The position numbers were made by a program, and so were the translations under genes. Shown here one piece after another: positions 52,232 to 61,408 of a stretch of DNA of 64,000 nucleotides. The stretch's first letter is position 1. Every line of letters starts with the position of its first letter. Source of the DNA: Microbacterium sp. AK031 (GTDB lineage: Bacteria > Actinomycetota > Actinomycetes > Actinomycetales > Microbacteriaceae); NCBI RefSeq assembly GCF_024807145.1, contig NZ_JANUCA010000007.1, positions 151,836 through 215,835 of the forward strand. The letters are read 5' to 3'. The notes beneath the pieces are model-generated. The model made no database searches. It was given only the letters and a program-made list of their open reading frames with translations, and was not told the origin of the DNA.

Positions 52232-53280
52232 ATCGCGTACCCCTCGACGGGACCCTCCGTGTTGGGCTTCCACCCCAGCGCCGGTGCGACGTGTGTCGCG
52301 AACGACTCGAGCACGTGCAGGTTGTAGTCGACGCCGAGCTGATTCGGGATCGTGAGCATCAGGGTGTCTGCGGCCATCACGGCCTCATCGGCGAGAAGCT
52401 GCTCGATCAGCACGTTGGGCTCGGCAGCGTAGGTCTTGCCGAACGTCGAGCGGAATCCGTCGATGATCCCCACCTGGTCGCCGTTCTCGGCGCTGCGGAG
52501 GCCGAAGTAGGCGCGATCCATGTCGTTGACGAGCGGGAACACACTGCGGCTGACCGAAACGCGCGGCGTGCCGGTGTGACCGGCGGCCTTGTACGCGGCG
52601 CGGTACAGATCGATCTGCTCGCGCTGAAGTTCGTGGAACTGCGCGCCGGTCGCTTCTGTGAGAAGCGTCGAGCTCATCATGTTCAGTCCCTTGCGGCCGG
52701 TGTCCTGAGCCGTCGCTCGCGAGCCGGATCCCCACCAGATGTGATCGCGCAGCGTCTCCGAGCGCGGCTCGACCGCCAGGTACCGTCCCTCGCCGACCTG
52801 CTGCGGGTCGCCCTGCACGACGCCTGCGCCGTCGATCGCCTCGAGGAACAGGTCGAACTTGTCGCGGGCGAGATCGGCTCCGCGTGGATCTTCCGATCCG
52901 ACGTAGCCGAACGCCTCATAGCCGCGCAGCGCGGTCTCAGGTGAACCACGGCTCACGCCGAGGGCGATGCGGCCACGTGCGATGAGGTCGAGGGCAGCTG
53001 CCTCTTCGGCGAACTGCAGCGGGTTCTCGTACCGCATGTCGATGACACCGGTGCCGACCTCGATGCGCTCGGTCTTCGCCGCCATCGCGGCGAGCAGCGG
53101 CATCGGAGACGCCGCCTGACGGGCGAAGTGATGCACGCGTACGTACGCGCCGTTGACGCCGAGCTGATCAGCGCCGACCGTCAGGTCGATCGTCTGGTGC
53201 AGCATGTCGCCGGCCGTGCGTGTGCCAGAGCCGGGCACGGGCGCGTAGTGCCCGAACGAGAGGAATCCGAAAGCCTTCAT
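52228..53280 (-). CDS. Luciferase-like (LLM) flavin-dependent oxidoreductase
   Basis: 350 residues from ATG 53280. TIM-barrel family features: FGFLSFGHYAPVPG start, VRVHHFARQAASPMPLLAAM, KTERIEVGTGVIDMRYENPL, ARGRIALGVSRGSPE, and a C-terminal IPNQLGVDYNLHVLESFATH. Such enzymes use FMN or F420. The single-gene context gives no substrate. It overlaps the ASCH gene by 4 bp at the 3' ends. Confidence 0.9.
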   Translation of the reverse strand: MKAFGFLSFGHYAPVPGSGTRTAGDMLHQTIDLTVGADQLGVNGAYVRVHHFARQAASPMPLLAAMAAKTERIEVGTGVIDMRYENPLQFAEEAAALDLIARGRIALGVSRGSPETALRGYEAFGYVGSEDPRGADLARDKFDLFLEAIDGAGVVQGDPQQVGEGRYLAVEPRSETLRDHIWWGSGSRATAQDTGRKGLNMMSSTLLTEATGAQFHELQREQIDLYRAAYKAAGHTGTPRVSVSRSVFPLVNDMDRAYFGLRSAENGDQVGIIDGFRSTFGKTYAAEPNVLIEQLLADEAVMAADTLMLTIPNQLGVDYNLHVLESFATHVAPALGWKPNTEGPVEGYAI

Positions 53281-53328
53281 GTTTTCATGCAACCGAATGG
53301 ATGCTGCGGGCATTCCCGACGCTGGGAT

Positions 53329-54861
53329 CTAACCGGCGATGAGGAACCCATCCAGCACGAGCCGGCGGATGCGGGGTTCGAGGTCTTTCCACAGGTCGAC
53401 GAGCGGCACCTCGAACAGATCCGCGAGCGCGGACACGATCTGAGTGACGCTGAGATCGCCGTCACAGGCGCCGACGAATCCGGCGAGCGCGGAATCCACA
53501 GCCACGGTGTGGCCGAAGCCGCCGCCCTGGCGCAGCTCGATCACGCTCGGGTCATCGTTTCCCGGCATGTAGTGCCGCGCCTCGGTCACATCCGCTGCGG
53601 TGATGAGCGTGTGCGGGATGCCGTCGGCCAAGGAGTCGTGCGCGGCGAGCCCGTCACGAAGCCCCCGACCCGGTGCGGAGAGCGGCTGCGACACTGTCTC
53701 GAACCGCCGTAGGCGCCCAGGTTCAAGATCGATCGGGCGCCGCAGCAGCACGTACCCGAACCCGATCGCCGTGACGCGGCGTTCAGCGAAGTCGTCGAGC
53801 CAGGCCTCCAGCATCCCGCCGAACGCGTCGTCACGAGGAGTGGTGCCGCCGTCGCGGATCCACAGTTCGGCGTATCCGAGCGGGGTAAGCTCTTCGCGCT
53901 GGATCACCCAGGCGTCGAGAGCAGGATCGATCCAGGACTCGAGGCGGGCGAGTCCGGAAGTGTCAGGACGCGACTCCCAGTTGCCGAGCAGCTGCGCGAT
54001 GCCGCCTGGCGTGAGATGCCCCGGCACATCGTGCACGAACTGCTCAACCAGCGCGTCGCCGATCAGCCCGCCGTCGCGGTACTCGTATGCCGTGACCCCG
54101 TCGACGCGCGGAGTGATGACGAACGGCGGATTCGAGACGATCAGATCGAACGCCTCGTCCGCGACCGGTTCGAACATGCTGCCCTGCCGGAAGGTCACGT
54201 TGCTCACGCCGTTCAGACGCGCGTTGAGCTCGGCGAACGCCAGCGCCCGCGCCGAGATGTCGGTCGCGACGACCTCACCGGCGTGGCGAGAGACGAGAAG
54301 TGCCTGGATGCCGCATCCGGTGCCCAGGTCGAGCGCACGGCCGACCGACACCGGGACGATCAGCTCGGCGAGTGTTCGCGACGCACCGCCGACGCCGAGC
54401 ACGTGGTCGGCGGGCAGCGCAGAACCGAGGGCGAGTTCGTCGAGGTCGCTGGCGATCCACCACTCGCCGATGCCGTCGGTATCCACGAACGACTGCGGAC
54501 GGATGAGTGCAGACGGAGCGACATCCTCTTCATCAGCACCGTCCTCAGCGGCGATCGTGGCGAGTCCCAGACCGACCAGACCTTCCACGCCCAGTCGCGG
54601 CAGCGCAGTTGCGACCAGCTGCCGAGGTTGCGGCATCCCGAGCACGAAGAGGCGACCCAGCGTCGCGAGCGGTCCGACATCACGCGCGATCGCGCGCAGC
54701 AGGGGTTCGCGAACACCACGGCCGAGCGCGTCGTCGGCCTCTTCCCCCCACAAGCGCCTGAGCGGCTCGGAGCGGAAGTCGGCAGCATCCAGATCCGCCG
54801 CCAGCGCCGCGGCGAGAGACGGATCGGGGATGGGTGGGAGCGCGTCGGACACGGCCGTCAC
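53329..54861 (-). CDS. SAM-dependent methyltransferase (PrmC/RsmC-like)
   Basis: About 510 residues from GTG 54861, or GTG 54852. The N-terminal ~150 residues are a helical domain. The SAM site is ALDLGTGCGIQALLVSRHAG, then EVVATDISARALAFAELNAR, and the catalytic NPPF motif (DLIVSNPPFVITPR) marks N-methylation of an exocyclic amine (protein glutamine, adenine or guanine). A C-terminal extension of about 130 residues follows. It is divergent from the DUF6049 gene. The target is unknown. Confidence 0.88.
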   Translation of the reverse strand: MTAVSDALPPIPDPSLAAALAADLDAADFRSEPLRRLWGEEADDALGRGVREPLLRAIARDVGPLATLGRLFVLGMPQPRQLVATALPRLGVEGLVGLGLATIAAEDGADEEDVAPSALIRPQSFVDTDGIGEWWIASDLDELALGSALPADHVLGVGGASRTLAELIVPVSVGRALDLGTGCGIQALLVSRHAGEVVATDISARALAFAELNARLNGVSNVTFRQGSMFEPVADEAFDLIVSNPPFVITPRVDGVTAYEYRDGGLIGDALVEQFVHDVPGHLTPGGIAQLLGNWESRPDTSGLARLESWIDPALDAWVIQREELTPLGYAELWIRDGGTTPRDDAFGGMLEAWLDDFAERRVTAIGFGYVLLRRPIDLEPGRLRRFETVSQPLSAPGRGLRDGLAAHDSLADGIPHTLITAADVTEARHYMPGNDDPSVIELRQGGGFGHTVAVDSALAGFVGACDGDLSVTQIVSALADLFEVPLVDLWKDLEPRIRRLVLDGFLIAG

Positions 54862-54959
54862 TCTACGCGCCTTCAGGGTTCCCTTACCGCACGCGCCTAG
54901 AATCGCAGGGTCACAACTCACGGGCTGACCGCCGCGGTGCCCGAGGAAGACCAGAGACG

Positions 54960-57083
54960 TTGATCACCCCCCGATTCGGCCGTCGTGTGCGCGCGCAGCG
55001 CCGTGCACGCGGTGCCGTGGTGTTCGCACTGGCCGCCGCACTCGTCGCCGCACCGCACCTGGTGTCGCCGCCACCCGCCTCTGCCGCGGCAGACGCACCG
55101 GAGGACGGCACAGTCGAGATCTCGCTCACGACCGGCGTGCACGGCGTTGCGCAGCCGGGTTCATCTCTGCTGACCACCGTCACGGTTGAGAACGGCACGG
55201 AGGAGGAGCTTTCCGCCGGCCGGGTCGAACTCGAGCTGAATCGCACGGCGCTCACTGACGGCGCCGCACTCACGGCGTGGCTCGATTCCGGAGAGACTCC
55301 GGGTGCCTTCGCCTCGCTCGGGACCGAGGAATCCGAGGCTGTCGCGGCATCCGAGACGTCCACGACCTCGGTGGTGACCCCGGTCGGCGTGCTCGGCGCG
55401 CTGCCTGCGGGGGTGTATCCGATCCGCGTCAATCTCACGGAGGATGCCGGATCTCCTGCGACCGCGCGAACCGCACAGAGCGTGCTGATCGTCGAGGACG
55501 CTGTACCTGCACAGGTGACGGTTCTCGTGCCCGTCACGGCGACACCGGCCGACGGCGGTCTGCTCACGGCCGAGGAGCTCACGGCACTGACCGCTCCGGA
55601 CGGTGCTCTCACGGCGCAGCTCGATGGCGTCGCCGGCACTTCGGCGTCGCTCGCGGTCGATCCTCTGATCCCTGCCGCGATCCGCGCGCTCGGAACGGCC
55701 GCGCCGACCAGTGCGCTCGATTGGCTCGACCGGCTCGAGACGCTTCCCAACGATCGATTCTCGCTGCAACCCGGAGACGCGGATGCCACGACCCAGTCGC
55801 GCGCTGGTCTCCCGGCGATCCTGAATCCTCTGCCCCTCGGCTCCTACCTGGATCCGGCGAACTTTGCCGTCACGTCGACGCCGACGCCGGCTCCCACGTC
55901 TGCGTCGACGCCCACGCCGTCTCCGACACCGACGGATCCGGAGCTGCCCACCGACGCCGAGCTGATGGCCATCGAGCGTGAGTCGCCTGGTGTGCTCTGG
56001 CCGACGGCCGGCGTCGACACCGCTGACCTCACGAACTTCAACGAGTGGATGGAGACGGATGTCACGACGATCCTGCCGTCGACATCTCTCGCGGCGCCCG
56101 CCGGCGCTGTCGTCGACATCGACGGCAGCCGTGTGCTCGTGACGGATGCCGCCGCTTCCGCCGCCCTTTCTGACGCCGCAGCGGAGACGGATGACACCGC
56201 CCGCGAGCAGAACATCGCCGAAGGGCTCGCCCATCTCGCGCTCACGGGCCCCGCACCATCCTTGCTGGTCGGCCTCGACCGGAACGAAGCGCGCACGGCC
56301 GATGCCCTGCGGGAGACCATCCTCTCGGTATCGTCGATCGCCGATCCGACGGACTTCAGCACGTTGCGCACGGCGTCACCGCAGTCGGCGACTCTTCGCG
56401 TGCCGGAATCGGATGCCGCGGACTCATCCGAGCGCGCAGCAAAGCTGGAGACTCTCCTCGCCGATGAGTCGCGCCTCACGGCGTTCTCGTCGATTCTGGA
56501 CGATCCGCTCGTGCTGCTCTCCCCCGAACGTCTTCGGCTGCTGCGGCTCCTCGGCGTCCGCGATGCCGAGGACTACGCCACGGGCGTGGACGCTCATCGC
56601 ATAGCGACGATCACCACTCTCGACTCGGTGGGCGTGCAGGAGCCGAGTCCGATTCAACTCTTCACGTCGGCAGCGCCGCTGCCGGTGTGGGTGCGCAACG
56701 ATCTTCCCTGGCCGGTCAACGTGCAGCTGACCGCCAAACCGTCCGACGCCAGGCTCGATGTCCAGCCGTCCACCGATGTCCCCGCCGGGGCTGCCAGCAA
56801 CACCCGCGTCAAGGTGCCGGTGGAGGCACGCGTCGGCAGCGGATCGCTCACGGTCGACTTCTCGCTCAGCTCGCCGACAGGGGTGCAGATCGGCACGGAT
56901 CAGACCGCGTCGGTCACGGTGCGCGCCGAATGGGAGAACATCGGACTCGGCATCCTGGGCGGCGTCATCGCGCTGCTGCTCGTGCTCGGCATCGTGCGCA
57001 CCATCGTGCGGCGCCGCCGGGACAGTGCGGATGCCGGCACGGATGCCGCCGCGGCGGACGACTTCGCAGCATCCGGGGAATGA
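54960..57083 (+). CDS. DUF6049-family exported membrane protein
   Basis: About 707 residues from TTG 54960 (GAGGAAGACC upstream); GTG 54987 is another option. N-terminal signal (VVFALAAALVAAPHLVSPPP) and a C-terminal helix (LGILGGVIALLLVLGIVRTI) flank a large extracellular part: an immunoglobulin-like start (TVEISLTTGVHGVAQPGSSL), a Pro/Thr insert (PTPAPTSASTPTPSPTPTDP) and a central domain with FSSILDDPLVLL-like sequence. In related actinobacteria this gene lies between cca and murJ near the origin; here trxB follows directly and murJ is missing. The role is probably cell-wall related but unproven. Confidence 0.8.
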   Translation: MITPRFGRRVRAQRRARGAVVFALAAALVAAPHLVSPPPASAAADAPEDGTVEISLTTGVHGVAQPGSSLLTTVTVENGTEEELSAGRVELELNRTALTDGAALTAWLDSGETPGAFASLGTEESEAVAASETSTTSVVTPVGVLGALPAGVYPIRVNLTEDAGSPATARTAQSVLIVEDAVPAQVTVLVPVTATPADGGLLTAEELTALTAPDGALTAQLDGVAGTSASLAVDPLIPAAIRALGTAAPTSALDWLDRLETLPNDRFSLQPGDADATTQSRAGLPAILNPLPLGSYLDPANFAVTSTPTPAPTSASTPTPSPTPTDPELPTDAELMAIERESPGVLWPTAGVDTADLTNFNEWMETDVTTILPSTSLAAPAGAVVDIDGSRVLVTDAAASAALSDAAAETDDTAREQNIAEGLAHLALTGPAPSLLVGLDRNEARTADALRETILSVSSIADPTDFSTLRTASPQSATLRVPESDAADSSERAAKLETLLADESRLTAFSSILDDPLVLLSPERLRLLRLLGVRDAEDYATGVDAHRIATITTLDSVGVQEPSPIQLFTSAAPLPVWVRNDLPWPVNVQLTAKPSDARLDVQPSTDVPAGAASNTRVKVPVEARVGSGSLTVDFSLSSPTGVQIGTDQTASVTVRAEWENIGLGILGGVIALLLVLGIVRTIVRRRRDSADAGTDAAAADDFAASGE

Positions 57084-57152
57084 CTCGCAGTTACCATTGG
57101 TTGAAGCAGTCGAGTGCTAATCAGCAGCTGCATATTCGAAGACAGGGAACAC

Positions 57153-58076
57153 ATGCGTCAGGTCATCATCATCGGTTCCGGTCCTGCGGGATTCACGGCG
57201 GCCATCTATGCGGCGCGCGCGAACCTGAAGCCGCTTCTCATCGCGAGTTCCGTCGAGGTCGGCGGCGAGCTGATGAACACCACGGAAGTCGAGAACTACC
57301 CCGGCTTCCCCGAAGGCATCCAGGGTCCTGAGCTCATGGCGAAGTTCCAGGAGCAGGCCGAGAGGTTCGGCACAGAGGTCGTCTACGACGATGTCACCGC
57401 CCTCGAACTCGACGGACCGGTCAAGAAGCTCACGCTCGGCAGCGGCACGACGCACGAGGCCACGGCGATCATCTACGCGACCGGTTCCGCGTACCGCAAG
57501 CTCGGCATCGAGGGCGAAGAGCGCCTCTCCGGCTACGGGGTCTCGTGGTGCGCGACCTGCGATGGCTTCTTCTTCCGCGAGAAGAACATCGCGGTCGTCG
57601 GTGGCGGCGACTCCGCGATGGAAGAGGCGACATTCCTCACCCGCTTCGCGGACAAGGTCTACGTCATCCACCGCAAGGACACCCTTCGCGCCTCGAAGAT
57701 CATGCAAGAGCGCGCGTTCGCGAACGAGAAGATCGAGTTCATCTGGAACACCGAGGTCGAGGAGATCACCGGCGGCGACAGCGTCAATGGCGTGAAGCTG
57801 CGCAACACCGTCGATGGCACGGCCAGCGAACTCGCGCTCGACGGGCTCTTCGTCGCGATCGGCAACGACCCGCGCACCCACCTGATTCACGACAAGCTCG
57901 AACTCACCCCGGAAGGCACGATCTGGGTCGATGGTCGCTCTTCGCGCACCTCGGTTCCCGGAGTCTTCGCCGCGGGTGATGTCATCGACCCGACGTACCG
58001 TCAGGCCGTCACTGCCGCTGGCACCGGAACGATCGCCGCTCTCGATGCCGAGCACTATCTCGCTCGCGGATTTTGA
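57153..58076 (+). CDS. trxB: Thioredoxin-disulfide reductase, C-terminal tail altered
   Basis: 307 residues. It reduces thioredoxin with NADPH through FAD. Motifs: VIIIGSGPAGFTAAIYAARA, redox SWCATCDGFFF, NADPH loop VVGGGDSAMEEATFL and SVPGVFAAGDVIDPTYRQAV. The frame ends EHYLARGF. A tandem CTCG-CTCG (58059-58066) precedes this end; with one copy the frame would read EHYLADFDDASVEFPAAEAA and stop at about 58128, a more family-like tail. So a 4-bp duplication has probably cut the last ~20 residues. The active core is intact. AGGGAAC precedes ATG 57153. Confidence 0.95.
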   Translation: MRQVIIIGSGPAGFTAAIYAARANLKPLLIASSVEVGGELMNTTEVENYPGFPEGIQGPELMAKFQEQAERFGTEVVYDDVTALELDGPVKKLTLGSGTTHEATAIIYATGSAYRKLGIEGEERLSGYGVSWCATCDGFFFREKNIAVVGGGDSAMEEATFLTRFADKVYVIHRKDTLRASKIMQERAFANEKIEFIWNTEVEEITGGDSVNGVKLRNTVDGTASELALDGLFVAIGNDPRTHLIHDKLELTPEGTIWVDGRSSRTSVPGVFAAGDVIDPTYRQAVTAAGTGTIAALDAEHYLARGF

Positions 58077-58192
58077 CGACGCCTCCGTGGAGTTCCCCGC
58101 GGCGGAGGCGGCAGCGATCATCGCCTGACGGGAACACTTTCCCCTCACGCGCTGTTGTAGCGGGTGAACCTCAACCCCCAAGGAGATATCTG

Positions 58193-58516
58193 ATGACTGC
58201 CAAGGTAACGAGCCAGGCGACCTGGGATCAGGATGTGCTGCAGGCTGAAGGCCCCGTACTCGTAGACTTCTGGGCCGAGTGGTGTGGACCGTGTCGCATG
58301 GTCGCGCCGGTGCTCGACCAGATCCAGTCTGAGAACCCTGACAAGATCACGATCGTCAAGCTCAACGTCGACGAGAACCCCGAGTTGGCCATGAAGTACC
58401 AGATCACGTCGATCCCGGCGATGAAGGTCTTCCAGGGCGGCGAGGTCAAGACGACCATCATCGGCGCCAAGCCGAAGCCTGCACTCGAGAAGGATCTCGC
58501 CGCGTTCATCGGCTGA
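58193..58516 (+). CDS. trxA: Thioredoxin
   Basis: 107 residues with the active site FWAEWCGPCRMVAP and the cis-Pro loop TSIPAMKVFQGGE. It is reduced by TrxB encoded just upstream and supplies electrons to ribonucleotide reductase and protein disulfides. AAGGAGATATCTG is a strong ribosome-binding site before ATG 58193. A strong terminator follows 16 bp after the stop. Confidence 0.97.
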   Translation: MTAKVTSQATWDQDVLQAEGPVLVDFWAEWCGPCRMVAPVLDQIQSENPDKITIVKLNVDENPELAMKYQITSIPAMKVFQGGEVKTTIIGAKPKPALEKDLAAFIG

Positions 58517-58532
58517 TCAGCGTTTTCTTTGG

Positions 58533-58567
58533 CCCGCCCCTCCGCTCGGAGGGGCGGGTTTCTCTTT
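58533..58567 (+). terminator. Rho-independent terminator after trxA
   Basis: CCCGCCCCTCC (58533-58543) pairs perfectly with GGAGGGGCGGG (58548-58558), then TTTCTCTTT. It ends the trxB-trxA unit and, being close to the opposing gene's stop (58575), may work in both directions. Confidence 0.9.
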
Positions 58568-58574
58568 GTTCGAA

Positions 58575-58910
58575 CTACGAAACGTCAGCGACCGTGGTGT
58601 CCCACTTGCGGTGACGCGTCTCGACGCCCAGCAGACGCCATACCGCCGGCGTCAGTTCCGGATACTCCAACGCTATCTGGCGCATCACGCGATAGTTGCG
58701 CGTCGCGTTCGGTCGCACGCCGTCATTGGCAGCGATGTTGTCGGCACGCAGCAGATACACCACGAGTTCATCCACGCTGGGAAGGTCTTCCATGAAGTCC
58801 CACGGGTCTTCGCCGCTGAGAAGGCGTTCCTGGATCAGCACAGCCAGCTCATCCGCGGCCTCGGCCCTGAGTACTTCGAGGCTGGCACGACGCGGAACGG
58901 CTTCTGACAT
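58575..58910 (-). CDS. Small conserved hypothetical protein
   Basis: 111 residues, soluble. I do not recognise a domain. The sequence has an acidic helical N-terminal part (LEVLRAEAADELAVLIQERL, then DPWDFMEDLPSVDELVVYLL) and a basic C-terminal part (RNYRVMRQIALEYPELTPAV). It lies between convergent trxA and the sugar porter. Codon use is gene-like. No function is proposed. Confidence 0.75.
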   Translation of the reverse strand: MSEAVPRRASLEVLRAEAADELAVLIQERLLSGEDPWDFMEDLPSVDELVVYLLRADNIAANDGVRPNATRNYRVMRQIALEYPELTPAVWRLLGVETRHRKWDTTVADVS

Positions 58911-58919
58911 GGTTCCAGC

Positions 58920-60362
58920 CTACGCGCGCTTGCTGCCGCCCCGGCGCGGAAGATTCACAACATCCGTCATCGTCTCGAGCTCTCTGCCCTTCGTCTCGGG
59001 CACCTGGTAGAACACGAAGAAGAACGAGACAACGGCGAAGAACGCGTAGAACCCGTAGGCGAACGTGAGTCCGATCTCCGCGAAGGCCGGGAACGTCGTC
59101 GAGATGAAGAAGTTCGCGATCCACTGTGCAGCGGCGGCGACCGCGAGTGCGCCCGCGCGGATGCTGTTCGGGAACATCTCGCCCAGCAGCACCCAGACCA
59201 GTGGACCCCACGTGGCACCGAAGAACACGACGAATCCGTTGGCGCAAATCAAGGCGATCAGTGACCATGGCTCAGGCAGTACGACGCTGCCGTCCTGCAG
59301 AGTGCCGAACGAGAACGCGACAGCCATCATCCCCAGCGTCACGGCCATGCCGATCGATCCGGTGAGCAGCATCGGACGTCGGCCGACCTTGTCGACGAGC
59401 AGGATCGCGACGATCGTGACGACGATGTTCGTGATCGAGGTGATGACCGATGTCATCAGAGCCTGGGATTCATCGAATCCCACCGAAAGCCACAGCGTCG
59501 TCGAATAGTAGAAGATCACGTTGATGCCGACGAACTGTTGGAAGACACTCAGCAGGATGCCGACCCAGACGATGGGTTTGAGTCCGAAGCGCTCCCCGCG
59601 CAGGTCGCTCAACGACTCCCGCTTCTCCGCATTCAGCGTGGAGCGGATCTCTTCGATCTTGACGTTCACATCGGTCTCGCCGGTGAAGTCGAACAGCACC
59701 TGAGATGCTTTATCGATCTGCCCGCGAGCCACCAGGAATCGGGGGGATTCCGGCAGGCGCAGCGCCATCACACCGTAGACGATGGCAGGGATCGCTTCGA
59801 TCATGAACATCCAGCGCCAGGCGTCGATCCCGAACCACAGCACGTCTGCAGCGGAGCCGGCGATGTTCGCCAGGAGTGCGTTGGAGAGCAGAGCGGTGAA
59901 GATACCGGTCACGATTGCGAGCTGCTGCAGGGATCCGAGCCGTCCGCGCACCTTCGCCGGCGACACTTCCGCGATATACGCAGGAGCGATGACGGATGCC
60001 GCTCCCACGCCGATTCCGCCGATCACGCGCCAGACGATCAGGTCGACGACGCCGAAGGAAAAGCCCGAGCCGGCGGATGAGGCCAGGAACAGCAGCGCGG
60101 CGATTACCATCACGGGGATGCGGCCGAGCCTGTTCGCGAGGCTGCCTGCGAACCACGCTCCGACAGCGCAGCCCAGCAAGGCCGACGACACCGCGAAGCC
60201 CTTGAGAGCCGGTCCGAGATCGAATGATCCGGCAAGGGCGTCCACTGCTCCGTTGATGACCGCCGTGTCGAAGCCGAACAGGAACCCACCGAGTGCGGCA
60301 GCGATGCTGATTCCGACGACTCTGGCGCTGAAGCGGTTGACCGTGCTCTTCTTCTCTGACAT
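58920..60362 (-). CDS. MFS sugar porter
   Basis: 480 residues from ATG 60362, with GGAGGAG seven bases upstream. Twelve predicted helices and the sugar-porter signatures: ALGGFLFGFDTAVINGAVDA, NRLGRIPVM, EVSPAKVRGRLGSLQQLAIV, RLPESPRFLVARG, QQFVGINVIFYYS, VGRRPML and VPETKGRELE. Members carry hexoses, pentoses or inositol with protons. The gene sits between the small hypothetical gene and parB, an unusual place in this origin block. The substrate is not readable. Confidence 0.93.
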   Translation of the reverse strand: MSEKKSTVNRFSARVVGISIAAALGGFLFGFDTAVINGAVDALAGSFDLGPALKGFAVSSALLGCAVGAWFAGSLANRLGRIPVMVIAALLFLASSAGSGFSFGVVDLIVWRVIGGIGVGAASVIAPAYIAEVSPAKVRGRLGSLQQLAIVTGIFTALLSNALLANIAGSAADVLWFGIDAWRWMFMIEAIPAIVYGVMALRLPESPRFLVARGQIDKASQVLFDFTGETDVNVKIEEIRSTLNAEKRESLSDLRGERFGLKPIVWVGILLSVFQQFVGINVIFYYSTTLWLSVGFDESQALMTSVITSITNIVVTIVAILLVDKVGRRPMLLTGSIGMAVTLGMMAVAFSFGTLQDGSVVLPEPWSLIALICANGFVVFFGATWGPLVWVLLGEMFPNSIRAGALAVAAAAQWIANFFISTTFPAFAEIGLTFAYGFYAFFAVVSFFFVFYQVPETKGRELETMTDVVNLPRRGGSKRA

Positions 60363-60430
60363 GTGCTCTCCTCCGTCTGTGCTCACTCTAGGAGTACGGC
60401 CCGCTCCCCCGCGAGGGATCGGTTGTATCT

Positions 60431-61408
60431 TCAGGCTCCGTAGCCTTCTTCACCCAGCTCCGACAGGATGCGGTTGAGATCCTGAATCGAGGCGAATTCG
60501 ATTGCTACCTGGCCTTTTCTTGCGCCAAGAGTGATCTTCACCCGGGTGTTCAGCCTGTCGCCGAGCTTTCCGGAGACCTCATCGAGATAGGCGCGACGCG
60601 CTCCCGGCTGCGGCTTCGGAGACTTCGTTCCGGCCGAAGGAACGGCCTTCGCCGCGTCCTCGGTGGCGCGTACGGAGAGGTCTTCGTTGACAACCTTGTC
60701 CGCGAGCTTCTGCATCGCCTCTGGACTGTCGAGGGAGAGCAGTGCTCGAGCGTGGCCCGCCGAGAGGACACCCGCCGCGACGCGCTGCTGCACTGGAACT
60801 GGAAGCCTGAGTAGCCGGATGGTGTTGCTGATCTGCGGACGCGAACGGCCGATGCGAGTCGCGAGCTCTTCCTGCGTGATGCCGAAGTCCTCGAGCAGCT
60901 GCTGGTAGGCGGATGCTTCTTCCAGTGGGTTCAGCTCGGAACGGTGCAGGTTCTCCAGCAGGGCGTCGCGCAGGAGGTTCTCGTCGGCTGTCTCACGGAC
61001 GATCGCAGGGATCTCCTCGAGCCCGGCTTCGCGCGCCGCGCGCGTGCGGCGCTCCCCCATGATCAGTTCGTACTGGCCCTCGGTGTTCTTGCGAACGATC
61101 ACCGGTTGGAGCACGCCGAACTCGCGCACGCTGTGGACCAGCTCGGCGAGATCGTCCTCATCGAAGTGCGTGCGCGGCTGCCGCGGGTTGGGGACGATCT
61201 GGTTGGGGTGTATGTGGACCAGGTGGATGCCCGGCACTGCAGCGAGATCGGGTACATCGACCGGCGACTCATCAGGGATGGTGATCGTCATGTCGGCGGC
61301 CGGGCGCAGCGAAGCACCAGGGAAGAACACGTCGACCGGGCGTTCCGCCTGATCTGCAGTAGGGATGAGTGCGCCGATTCCACGGCCCAATCCGGTGCGC
61401 TTGGCCAT
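60431..61408 (-). CDS. parB: Chromosome-partitioning protein ParB
   Basis: 325 residues. N-terminal CTPase domain with PNPRQPRTHFDEDDLAELVH, VLQPVIVRKN and GERRTRAAREAGLEEIPAIV; central helix-turn-helix ITQEELATRIGRSRPQISNT; C-terminal dimerisation part (LGARKGQVAIEFASIQDLNR). It loads at parS as a CTP-dependent clamp and acts with ParA to segregate origins. Its start shares one base with the parA stop. Three parS sites lie upstream of parA. Confidence 0.97.
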   Translation of the reverse strand: MAKRTGLGRGIGALIPTADQAERPVDVFFPGASLRPAADMTITIPDESPVDVPDLAAVPGIHLVHIHPNQIVPNPRQPRTHFDEDDLAELVHSVREFGVLQPVIVRKNTEGQYELIMGERRTRAAREAGLEEIPAIVRETADENLLRDALLENLHRSELNPLEEASAYQQLLEDFGITQEELATRIGRSRPQISNTIRLLRLPVPVQQRVAAGVLSAGHARALLSLDSPEAMQKLADKVVNEDLSVRATEDAAKAVPSAGTKSPKPQPGARRAYLDEVSGKLGDRLNTRVKITLGARKGQVAIEFASIQDLNRILSELGEEGYGA

